This document shows, in pieces, positions 15,992-23,332 of a stretch of DNA of 64,000 bases. The notes under the pieces were generated by a model. It was given only the letters and a program-made list of their open reading frames with translations. It did not search any database and was not told the DNA's origin. Each line of letters begins with the position of its first letter. Within the stretch, counting starts at the first letter, position 1. This stretch comes from Comamonadaceae bacterium (GTDB lineage Bacteria; Pseudomonadota; Gammaproteobacteria; Burkholderiales; Burkholderiaceae_C): assembly GCA_947372745.1 (NCBI GenBank), contig CANBUY010000008.1, forward strand, positions 1-64,000. Reading direction: 5' to 3'. The translations under genes were made by a program, and so were the position numbers.

Positions 15992-18361
15992 TTAAAACTT
16001 GTAAAGGTAAGCAACCCCAAGGAATGTCAAAGTCTGATTCGGATTGCTGACAGTGGTGTTGTCAGAATACAAGAATGGCACACCGTTGTAACCCCATTGC
16101 CAGTCGTCGGTTTTGAACTCTTGGTAAACCAAGTTCACTTTGATCGCTGATTTTTTATCTACATCATAGATTCCGAACAAATTCAGCTTTCTTGTGTTGT
16201 AGTTGATGTTGGGGAGGATGTTCGCCGCCAACGTTGGAAGTCCATTTGTCGTGTTGTTGGTAAAACTAGTCACGTCATCTGCCGCCAAGAGATCCATGCC
16301 GACATTCAACTTTGGTGCAAGTTTTCCTTTGATGCTAAAACCAACCGTATTGGTCGCATTTTTAGTGTCATCGCCAACAGCTGCTTTATTCGCATTCCAG
16401 CGGTTTTCACTGCGAGTGAAGTATCCATTAAGGCGCCAATCATCCGAGAGGAAATAACTTCCATCCAAGGTCACTGAGTCATTGCTGATAACGCGCGCAC
16501 CACCTTCAAATGCGGTTGAGGCGAGTGTTGCAGGGTAAATGCGTTTAAAGTCATCCTGACCATGTTCAACAGTTACTTCCAACGTTAGCTTGTCAGTGGC
16601 CGTCCAGTCAAGAGAGCCTCGAACCTTTGAACGGTCCCTGTCCATATAGAGGTTCGGCAACACGTTATTCGTCAACGCTGGATCAAATGCCTTCAACGGA
16701 TTGTTAGCCAAACCGCTTGCAGTCACCCAAGCGTTGTCATCACCACGACGTTGCTTCAACTCTAAACTTATCGCGCCATTAAGCGTCTCAGACATTGCCT
16801 TGCGAAGTCCGGCATGTACGCCATACTCATCAAGCGAAGGTCGGAAGTAGACTTGTCCACTGAACAATCCCGTATTGACGATAGGGAGTGGCGTTACTTT
16901 TCGTTCCCAGTCCATGCCCACGTTTGCTGTGTAGCCGGCTGAAAAGCGATAAATACCATCGACCTTCCCTGTTGTCCGCGTCTGAGAACCAGAACCCCAG
17001 TTAGTGGTGTTGTAAAGTGCATTTACAGCACCGGTAGTTGGATTGACAGTCGAAATTCCGTTGGTGTTGTAAACGGCGATTGGTGTTTTGTCATTCCGAT
17101 CCTCATAACGCAAACTGGCATTAACCGACAAATCCTTTATTGGACGCATAGTTAAACCAACTTGAGCCAAGGTGCTATCCACGACGCCGCCTAAGTCGAC
17201 AGGTGCTGTACCAGGATTTAACCCCATGCCAGCAAAATTTTCGTTTTGTGTAGCATGTGTATATGACAACTTAAAGTTTGTGCGTGTCGTATCTGAGTAG
17301 GCATAGGTGCCACTGGCGTACAACTGATGCGCCTGGTTGTCAGGTGGTAAAGCCACGGCTGAAGATGCGTTTTGCTGGATCGTACAGGCAGCAGTACCAT
17401 CAAGACAGCCTGACGAACTGGCACCACTTGTCCACAAAGCCCCACGATTTAATGTACCGGGAACAATGGGCGTCAAGCTTCCATTGTTATTGATGTAAAA
17501 CGAACCATAGTAGCCGCCTGTAAGAGCCAGATTGCCACGATTGAAATTGAGCTTTGCGTCAATTGTCCGTATCACTGAGTCAATTGGCTCTGGCGTTAAC
17601 AGCAACGCGCCACCACCACCAACTTCACCCACCACGCCAGTTGTTTTAACTGGACTGTATTTAATGTCACCGGAAGTCAGCCCAACGCGACCAAACAAAC
17701 GGGCGCCCTTCTTTTCTTCATTTTTGAAATTCAATTCAAGCTGAAGCTCTGGTGAAATCCATTTTTCACCACTGGCACCAAATGCCGTGCGTTTTAACTT
17801 AAGCTCGACCTCGTTTGCCTGAGCCGGGCTAATTGGCGTAACAAGCCCATTTGGGTTTGTACCAAGGTAAACCCCGGCATTTGATCCCGTTGAATTTGAA
17901 GTGCCCACACCGGCCGGCGTAGCGATCAAATTTATTTGTGGTGACGTGGAGCCTATACCTGTCATACCCGTATTGATGACGTAGGGGTCGTTTCGAACAA
18001 TCTCGTTGTAATCGAGGTTGTATTTCCAATCTCCTTGCTTTTGCTGGCCAAAGCCTAACTCACGGGTATCCAGACCGAGGTTTCGACCGGTCAAGGTGGT
18101 CCAGGTTCCCGTGGCCTCATCGCGTTTGATCCACTCAAAATCAACCAAGGCTGAAGCATCTTTGTTCAATCCAGTGTATTGACCAAAACGTTTCGCATCC
18201 CGGGCTGTGTTAACAACGCCAACACCAACACTTACGGTGCTTTCAGGACTGACCAAAGCTTGAACCTCGGCACTTTGCTGCGCCTGTGCGGAACCAAAGG
18301 CCAGCAGCAGAGCTGCAGCAACAGGCGCCAACTTAAATTCACTATATGTTTTATTACTCAT
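15992..18361 (-). CDS. mtrB: MtrB/PioB-family outer-membrane porin of a porin-cytochrome conduit
   Basis: MtrB-type proteins are large beta-barrels that sheath a decaheme MtrA cytochrome so that electrons cross the outer membrane. The 789-residue protein has a signal peptide (LAPVAAALLLAFGSAQA, cut near residue 28), alternating amphipathic strands throughout (for example ALTGGYYGSFYINN, DWRLNGYFTRSENRW) and a C-terminal aromatic end, GVAYLYKF, as expected for BAM-assembled barrels. The two cysteines seen lie within one loop (GCLDGTAAC); the N-terminal CXXC of Shewanella MtrB is absent, as in some PioB/MtoB-type proteins. Whether the conduit exports electrons or imports them from Fe(II) cannot be read from sequence. 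Confidence 0.93.
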   Translation of the reverse strand: MSNKTYSEFKLAPVAAALLLAFGSAQAQQSAEVQALVSPESTVSVGVGVVNTARDAKRFGQYTGLNKDASALVDFEWIKRDEATGTWTTLTGRNLGLDTRELGFGQQKQGDWKYNLDYNEIVRNDPYVINTGMTGIGSTSPQINLIATPAGVGTSNSTGSNAGVYLGTNPNGLVTPISPAQANEVELKLKRTAFGASGEKWISPELQLELNFKNEEKKGARLFGRVGLTSGDIKYSPVKTTGVVGEVGGGGALLLTPEPIDSVIRTIDAKLNFNRGNLALTGGYYGSFYINNNGSLTPIVPGTLNRGALWTSGASSSGCLDGTAACTIQQNASSAVALPPDNQAHQLYASGTYAYSDTTRTNFKLSYTHATQNENFAGMGLNPGTAPVDLGGVVDSTLAQVGLTMRPIKDLSVNASLRYEDRNDKTPIAVYNTNGISTVNPTTGAVNALYNTTNWGSGSQTRTTGKVDGIYRFSAGYTANVGMDWERKVTPLPIVNTGLFSGQVYFRPSLDEYGVHAGLRKAMSETLNGAISLELKQRRGDDNAWVTASGLANNPLKAFDPALTNNVLPNLYMDRDRSKVRGSLDWTATDKLTLEVTVEHGQDDFKRIYPATLASTAFEGGARVISNDSVTLDGSYFLSDDWRLNGYFTRSENRWNANKAAVGDDTKNATNTVGFSIKGKLAPKLNVGMDLLAADDVTSFTNNTTNGLPTLAANILPNINYNTRKLNLFGIYDVDKKSAIKVNLVYQEFKTDDWQWGYNGVPFLYSDNTTVSNPNQTLTFLGVAYLYKF

Positions 18362-18373
18362 GATCTGCTCCGT

Positions 18374-19375
18374 TTAACGCAAGAAGAAGGCTGGTGGCAA
18401 CAAATTTTTACCGCCGTTGGGGTTGTTGCTTCCGTGGATCTCTGTATGGCAATTGAGACAACCACGAGCTTGCTCGATGTTGGTATTGGCTTTCCCTACG
18501 GAAGTCGAACCAGCAACTATTCCAGCAATACCAGGTGTACCGTGACCACTGTGGCACTGGTAACAAACCATCGGTGGACGTGCTTTGAGCAAGTTGTCAG
18601 CGGTAGTACCGTGAGGCATGTGGCAATTGGAGCAGTCGTCACTCACCGGACGGTGGTTGTGAACGAATGGACCACGTTTTTCCATGTGGCAGGTGTAGCA
18701 AGTTTCAACCACACTGTCGCGCTTCATCAGTTTAGGACCCGCAGAGCCGTGCGCATTGTGGCAATCAGAGCACGACACTTTGCCTTCTGGCGTAGGGTGG
18801 TGTGACTGTTTATTAAACTGGGTGCGCTGCTCTTTGTGGCAGGTGTAGCAAACTTCAGGCTGAGTGCGTTTGTCGCGGACTTTGTCATGCGGCGCATGCA
18901 CAGAGTGGCATGAGGAACAAGCAACGTCATTGGTCTCATGCGCGCTGCCAGCCCACAGATGGCGCTTGGCATCCTTCTGATGGCAAGAAAGGCAAGCCTC
19001 ATTTTTGGCAAGTGCAGGCGTTTTTGAATTCTTGTCAAATGTACGATCTGGTTTTGGCGGTTTGTCCTTGCCTTTGTAGCCCAGATGTTTTTCGCTATCG
19101 CCGTGGCAACTGGTGCAGGTCGGCGTGCGGCCATCGGCTTTCACACCATGCTTGGTTTTACCAATGGCCAATAAATTCGGGGAATCTGCTTCGTCATGAC
19201 ACGCCGTGCATTTGGCATCGCCATTCAGCACCAGGTCTTTTGCGCTGGCGGACGCCAGCACCGGCGTCTTCACCACATCAGCTGCATACGCAGCGCCTCC
19301 CAAGAGGGCCGCCCCCAAGGCCGCTGCATGCAGCGCAACCAAGACGAGTCGTTTGACTTCAATATATTTTTTCAT
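18374..19375 (-). CDS. mtrA: Decaheme c-type cytochrome, MtrA/DmsE/MtoA family
   Basis: The periplasmic, haem-wire half of the porin-cytochrome complex. The 333-residue protein has a signal peptide ending AAYA (about residue 31) and ten CXXCH motifs in order: CTACH, CTSCH, CLSCH, CSSCH, CYTCH, CSDCH, CYTCH, CSNCH, CYQCH and CLNCH. The count, spacing and length match MtrA. It sits 12 bases before mtrB and 45 bases after the nonaheme-b fusion gene. No MtrC/OmcA surface cytochrome is present, so the module resembles MtoAB or PioAB more than the complete Shewanella set. Confidence 0.95.
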   Translation of the reverse strand: MKKYIEVKRLVLVALHAAALGAALLGGAAYAADVVKTPVLASASAKDLVLNGDAKCTACHDEADSPNLLAIGKTKHGVKADGRTPTCTSCHGDSEKHLGYKGKDKPPKPDRTFDKNSKTPALAKNEACLSCHQKDAKRHLWAGSAHETNDVACSSCHSVHAPHDKVRDKRTQPEVCYTCHKEQRTQFNKQSHHPTPEGKVSCSDCHNAHGSAGPKLMKRDSVVETCYTCHMEKRGPFVHNHRPVSDDCSNCHMPHGTTADNLLKARPPMVCYQCHSGHGTPGIAGIVAGSTSVGKANTNIEQARGCLNCHTEIHGSNNPNGGKNLLPPAFFLR

Positions 19376-19420
19376 ATCCAGACTTTCTTTATAGTTGAGT
19401 AGCGTTTGGGCAAAGTGCCA

Positions 19421-21418
19421 TCAGCCACCCGTCAAGAACCCATTAATCACCAAAACCAGTAGCGTGAGTCCGACTGCAATCAGTGTCAGACCCAGAATCT
19501 TGGAACCCCTGCGCATGGGCTGCGAAGGCGCATCTACCAAAAACTTCTCTAACTCACCAGACTCCATCAAGCGCTGGTATTGCGCGGGATGATCAGCACG
19601 GAACTCTTCCAGTGACTGCGTGCCGGTGAACATCACGATGTCCGGTGGTGGCAACTTGTCAGGCCGGAAATGGTTGTTGAAGAAGTGCACCGTAAAGAGG
19701 AACACTGCAGCCAGGAAGGCTTCTTCACCATGAACCACCGTGGCTATGTTGAACACCCAACCTGGTAGGTACTTGGCTGTCACGGTTGGGAAGGCCAACA
19801 TCAAGCCGCTGCAGCCGATGATGCTCACGCCCCAGAACACGGCCCAGTAATCAAACTTCTCGTAGTAAGCCCAACGCTCGAAGCGGGGTTTTGGACCTTT
19901 ACCCAGGAACCACTTGAACATACCAATGCAATCAGCCAGGTCTTTCCAGTTGGGAATCAAAGAGTCGGGACCAAACCAGCGGAAGTTCTTGTCACGCAGC
20001 AGGCTTTGCATCACATACACGAAGTGGATGAAGAAGATGCCGACAAACATCGTCGCAGCGATGCGGTGAATATAGGCGAGGCCCTTCGCGCCACCCAATA
20101 AACCTGCAACTACTGGTGCCCAGGCTGTTTGTGAGAACAGCGCGGAGGTTCCGGTCAGCACCAGCGTCATGGTGATCAAGGCGAAGGCCAAGTGAGCCAC
20201 GCGCCAACCGATGGGGAACCGCTTAAAGACTTTTTCAGGCTCAGCTGGCAAGCCTTCTGTACGGATATGGGGTATCGCTTTGCGCTCTTTGCGGTCTTTC
20301 CACTCGCGGAAATACCACAAGCCAGAATGCAACCAGAAGAAGGCAAACACACCAACCAGCAAGGCCTGCATGAATTTGGTGGCGATCCACATTTGTGGGT
20401 ACTTGGCGAAATCATGGCTATTGGCGTGCGGGCCAAAGGTGATGAAACCATCAGTGGCCAGTTCGCGCTTTTTGCCGTCATGGCAAGTCTGGCAAGTTTT
20501 CAGCCGGTTGGCCACATTCACTTTTGACTTGGGATCATTCGCAGGCAAGATGCCATGGCTGCCGTGACAGTTGAAACACTTGGCTGTATCAGTCCCACCC
20601 AGACGGGTGACTTGGCCGTGGTAGGTATCACGGTAGGAGCTTAGTTTTTCTTTATGGCAACTACCACAAGCATCAGTTACCAGGAGCTTGAAGGAGGACA
20701 AGGATGTGTTGGTGATGTCGTGGGTTGTATGGCAATTCACACAGGCAGGTGCCTTGGTATTGCCCTTATCAAGCAGCTCTTTGCCATGCACTGAAGCTGT
20801 GAATGTTTCGAGTTGTTCGTCGTGGCAAGTGCCACATTGATTGGGGATATCTTTGCGCCATGCCGCGTATTCAGGGCTCTTTTTATCGGCCGGCACATTA
20901 AACGCATGTGTGTCGTGGCACTGCGTACAGGTAGCTTTAGGCTGCGTTGGGTGATCTTTATCAGCCTGAGCGTGAAACGACTTGCCATAGGCCTCTATAT
21001 TTTTTACAACCGTTTCAAGCCTTGGCTTTTGTGCCCCAGCGCCTGCGGCCTTGGCTTTATCCCAAAGCGCTTGATGGCAGCTTGCGCAGTCTGGGGCTTT
21101 GGCAGTGCTGCGCTTGTGCTGGCTTGTGCTGTCCACGATGTCGGTATGACAGGCCACGCATTCCATCTTGCCGTGAACGCTCTTTGCATATTTATCTGGG
21201 CTTACAGAATGCACAGCATGCTTTTCGCCCGCGACACCCGGCATTTCAAGCTTGCCTTTTTTACCGTCATGGCAGGTCTGACACGTCGCGTTATCCAGCT
21301 TCTCAGCAGGTGGCTCTATTTTTGTTTTATTTGCCGCTGCAGCAGGCAATGCCGTGAGGGCACTTGACAGGCAGACTGCGGCGGCCACGATCCACTTGGA
21401 GAGTTGACTGGTACGCAT
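19421..21418 (-). CDS. Nonaheme cytochrome c fused to a membrane cytochrome b
   Basis: Probably the inner-membrane quinone-linked partner of the MtrAB conduit. The 665-residue protein has a signal-like N-terminus (to AAAA, about residue 28) and nine CXXCH motifs: CQTCH, CVACH, CASCH, CTQCH, CGTCH, CVNCH, CGSCH, CFNCH and CQTCH. Six membrane helices follow from about residue 345, several carrying histidines suited to b-haem ligation (WLHSGLWYF, RVAHLAF, YIHRIA, FIHFVYV, VHGEEAF, VHFFNNHF). The fusion of nine c-haems with a FdnI/HydC-like b domain recalls Geobacter CbcL, although the domain order may differ. No NapC/CymA-type gene is in the window, so this protein may fill that role. Its direction of electron flow is unknown. 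Confidence 0.85.
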   Translation of the reverse strand: MRTSQLSKWIVAAAVCLSSALTALPAAAANKTKIEPPAEKLDNATCQTCHDGKKGKLEMPGVAGEKHAVHSVSPDKYAKSVHGKMECVACHTDIVDSTSQHKRSTAKAPDCASCHQALWDKAKAAGAGAQKPRLETVVKNIEAYGKSFHAQADKDHPTQPKATCTQCHDTHAFNVPADKKSPEYAAWRKDIPNQCGTCHDEQLETFTASVHGKELLDKGNTKAPACVNCHTTHDITNTSLSSFKLLVTDACGSCHKEKLSSYRDTYHGQVTRLGGTDTAKCFNCHGSHGILPANDPKSKVNVANRLKTCQTCHDGKKRELATDGFITFGPHANSHDFAKYPQMWIATKFMQALLVGVFAFFWLHSGLWYFREWKDRKERKAIPHIRTEGLPAEPEKVFKRFPIGWRVAHLAFALITMTLVLTGTSALFSQTAWAPVVAGLLGGAKGLAYIHRIAATMFVGIFFIHFVYVMQSLLRDKNFRWFGPDSLIPNWKDLADCIGMFKWFLGKGPKPRFERWAYYEKFDYWAVFWGVSIIGCSGLMLAFPTVTAKYLPGWVFNIATVVHGEEAFLAAVFLFTVHFFNNHFRPDKLPPPDIVMFTGTQSLEEFRADHPAQYQRLMESGELEKFLVDAPSQPMRRGSKILGLTLIAVGLTLLVLVINGFLTGG

Positions 21419-21474
21419 ATTTTTTAAAAACCTAAGAGCGGTGTGTTAATTAACCAGGGCAATCAGGTGCGTGA

Positions 21475-21843
21475 TTACTGGGAAAGAATCCATTGCGCCA
21501 AATTTTTCAACTCTTTCGCGTCTTTGGTATCAATGATCTTGTGCTCTTCTTCGGTGCCGTCTTCCAGTTTGACTTTAGGGCCCGTGGTGAAATTTTTGAT
21601 GAGTTTTTCTTCGCCGTCTGCTTTGCCTTTGTATTTGGCTGCCACCTTCTTGTAAGAAGGTCCCTTTTTTGTCTTGTCTATGGCATGGCATTTAAAACAG
21701 TCGTTCTTTTTGGCCAGAGCATTCGCCGCATCGGCATTGATGTCGGCTGCCATGACGTTTGCGGACAGGCTGAACAAGGCGGTCATGCCAATAGCGAACG
21801 CTATTTTGGAGAGTGCTGTGCTGGCGATGGAGGTGAGCTTCAT
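21475..21843 (-). CDS. Periplasmic monoheme cytochrome c lacking methionine
   Basis: Likely an electron shuttle between the nonaheme-b protein and the outer-membrane conduit, comparable in position to MtoD of Fe(II) oxidisers. The 122-residue precursor has a signal peptide cut at VMA-AD (about residue 32) and one haem site, CFKCH, in the class I context NDCFKCHAIDKTKKGPSYKKVAAKYKG. The mature chain contains no methionine, so the usual Met sixth ligand is missing; the only other histidine after the haem motif is in EEEHKII. The upstream sequence AAAGGA serves as ribosome-binding site. It is the first cytochrome gene of the operon. Confidence 0.9.
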   Translation of the reverse strand: MKLTSIASTALSKIAFAIGMTALFSLSANVMAADINADAANALAKKNDCFKCHAIDKTKKGPSYKKVAAKYKGKADGEEKLIKNFTTGPKVKLEDGTEEEHKIIDTKDAKELKNLAQWILSQ

Positions 21844-21870
21844 ATCAAAAGTCCTTTAGGTGTGAGTTTG

Positions 21871-21922
21871 GTCACTAATAACAATTTCTTTATCCATGGC
21901 ACTTAAAGCGAAACTTAGTGAC
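21871..21922. promoter_or_regulatory. Spaced inverted repeat in the cytochrome operon leader
   Basis: An 8-bp inverted repeat, GTCACTAA (21871-21878) and TTAGTGAC (21915-21922), is separated by 36 bases and lies 28 to 79 bases upstream of the monoheme cytochrome start. It could be a regulator site or a weak RNA stem. No function is recognised. Confidence 0.3.
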
Positions 21923-21999
21923 GCACATAAGCTATGGACTTACTCAGATTTTCAAGGCTTTGGTCATTTATAGATATAGGATGCCGATGAAATTAGGCA

Positions 22000-22013
22000 T
22001 AGGACTATTCCTA
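22000..22013. promoter_or_regulatory. Candidate response-regulator operator upstream of the cytochrome operon
   Basis: The palindrome TAGGACTATTCCTA (5-bp arms, 4-base centre) lies about 160 bases upstream of the monoheme cytochrome start. Its heptad ATTCCTA resembles heptads bound by NarL/FixJ-family regulators such as BvgA. A related palindrome lies at 22648-22664. Assignment to the nearby regulator is inference. Confidence 0.4.
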
Positions 22014-22034
22014 CATCAGATCAGAATCACCCTA

Positions 22035-22475
22035 TCATCCGTCTAATGGATATCCACTCAACGCCGTCGGCGTAAAAAATGGAAGCAAATCGTGGCTGAA
22101 AAATGAGCCTCCATTTGCGACCAACCGGATAGCGCTCAGAAATAAATCACTGTCGTCATCTTTTAATAAATATCCCGTAGCGCCAGCACGAATGGCACGA
22201 ATGACTTGATACGCTTCATGGTGCATACTGAAAATAAGTATGGGAATTTGTGGGCGTACAGTTTTGATTCGGCGAATTAGCTCAATACCGGCTTGCCCGG
22301 GCATGGACAGATCAAGAATGACGAGACTCCACGTCCGCTCATTGATTTTCTGCATAGCCGACTTATCATCAAAAGCTTCACCCGCGACGATCAGGTCATG
22401 CGTATCAGCCAGGATTCTCCTCAATCCATCCCTGATAAACGGGAAGTCGTCGACAACCAAAACCTCAAGTTTCAT
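22035..22475 (-). CDS. Receiver-only paralogue of the NarL-family response regulator
   Basis: A stand-alone phosphoacceptor domain. The 146-residue protein is closely similar to the N-terminal 125 residues of the regulator encoded at 22685-23332. Both start MKLEVLV.DD, both have the acceptor Asp55 in LDLSMPG, and both have IFSMH and the conserved lysine region (GYLLKDD here). It then diverges and ends after FTPTALSGYPLDG with no helix-turn-helix. The 190 bases downstream hold no recognisable HTH remnant in any minus-strand frame, so this looks like a terminal truncation and not a simple frameshift. The phosphorylation site is intact, so it could act as a phosphate sink or competitor for the same kinase. 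Confidence 0.8.
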   Translation of the reverse strand: MKLEVLVVDDFPFIRDGLRRILADTHDLIVAGEAFDDKSAMQKINERTWSLVILDLSMPGQAGIELIRRIKTVRPQIPILIFSMHHEAYQVIRAIRAGATGYLLKDDDSDLFLSAIRLVANGGSFFSHDLLPFFTPTALSGYPLDG

Positions 22476-22647
22476 GGATCCCCCTTATCTCGAGAAGAAA
22501 GGGGCACTTCAAGGCGGCCCACGGACAAAGAAGCCACAGATACCGACCTGCTTACCCTGCCAGAGGGAAGTTCGCGTCCGTTCTCAATGACTTTTTTTCA
22601 GTGTGAGCAATGAATGAGGAAATAGCTATCAGCGTTTGCTGAAAATA

Positions 22648-22664
22648 AGGATAAGAATTATCCT
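22648..22664. promoter_or_regulatory. Second candidate response-regulator operator
   Basis: A 17-base palindrome, AGGATAA-GAA-TTATCCT, lies between the two regulator genes. On the minus strand its neighbourhood contains the heptad ATTCTTA, again like NarL/BvgA-type half-sites. It stands about 175 bases upstream of the receiver-only gene. Confidence 0.4.
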
Positions 22665-22684
22665 AATCAAACCAAGGATGTTGC

Positions 22685-23332
22685 CTAGTTGCTTGTCAAA
22701 TCAAGCAAGTTTCGGTCTATGGCATAACGCACCAAGTCAACATGGGTCGCCATATTCATTTTCACGAGGATGTGTGATTTGTGTGTACTGACGGTTTTGA
22801 TGCTGAGTGAGAACTCTTCGGCAATAGCCGTCAGGCTCGTACCGCGAACGATTCTGCTGAACACCTCGAATTCCCGATTGGTGAGCAGCGTGTGCGGTTG
22901 GTTATTGGTATTGGGTGAAACGTCTGCGGCCAATAGCTCTGCCAGTTTTGGGCTAATGAAAACGCCTCCGGCAGCTACCCTGCGTATGGCTGGCAAAAGT
23001 AACTCTGTATCACCTTCCTTGGAGAGATAACCTGAGGCGCCAGCGCGTATGGCGCGGACTGCATACTGCTCTTCCTGATGCATGCTAAAAATAAGAATCG
23101 GAAGTTTGGGTCTTTCGAGCTTGATGAGTTTGATGAGCTCAAGCCCATTGCGCCCCGGCATGGAGAGGTCAAGAACCACAAGATCCCAATCACGCTCTCG
23201 CACCTTTTCCAAAATTACATTGCCATTACCTGCCTCACCCGAAACCACCAGATCATCCGTATCTGCCAATATTTTCTTGAGTCCATCGCGAATAATAGCG
23301 TGGTCATCGGCCACTAAAACTTCTAGCTTCAT
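22685..23332 (-). CDS. NarL/FixJ-family response regulator
   Basis: A DNA-binding response regulator, presumably phosphorylated by the kinase whose gene it overlaps by 4 bases. The 215-residue protein has a receiver domain (1-125) with the acidic pocket VADDH (D9, D10), acceptor Asp55 in VVLDLSMPG and the conserved Lys in GYLSKEG. A LuxR-type HTH follows (about 148-210, LTNREFEVFSRIVRG...AEEFSLSIKTVSTHKSHILVKM). Given its position immediately upstream of the electron transfer operon and the nearby palindromes, those genes are its most likely targets. Confidence 0.92.
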   Translation of the reverse strand: MKLEVLVADDHAIIRDGLKKILADTDDLVVSGEAGNGNVILEKVRERDWDLVVLDLSMPGRNGLELIKLIKLERPKLPILIFSMHQEEQYAVRAIRAGASGYLSKEGDTELLLPAIRRVAAGGVFISPKLAELLAADVSPNTNNQPHTLLTNREFEVFSRIVRGTSLTAIAEEFSLSIKTVSTHKSHILVKMNMATHVDLVRYAIDRNLLDLTSN

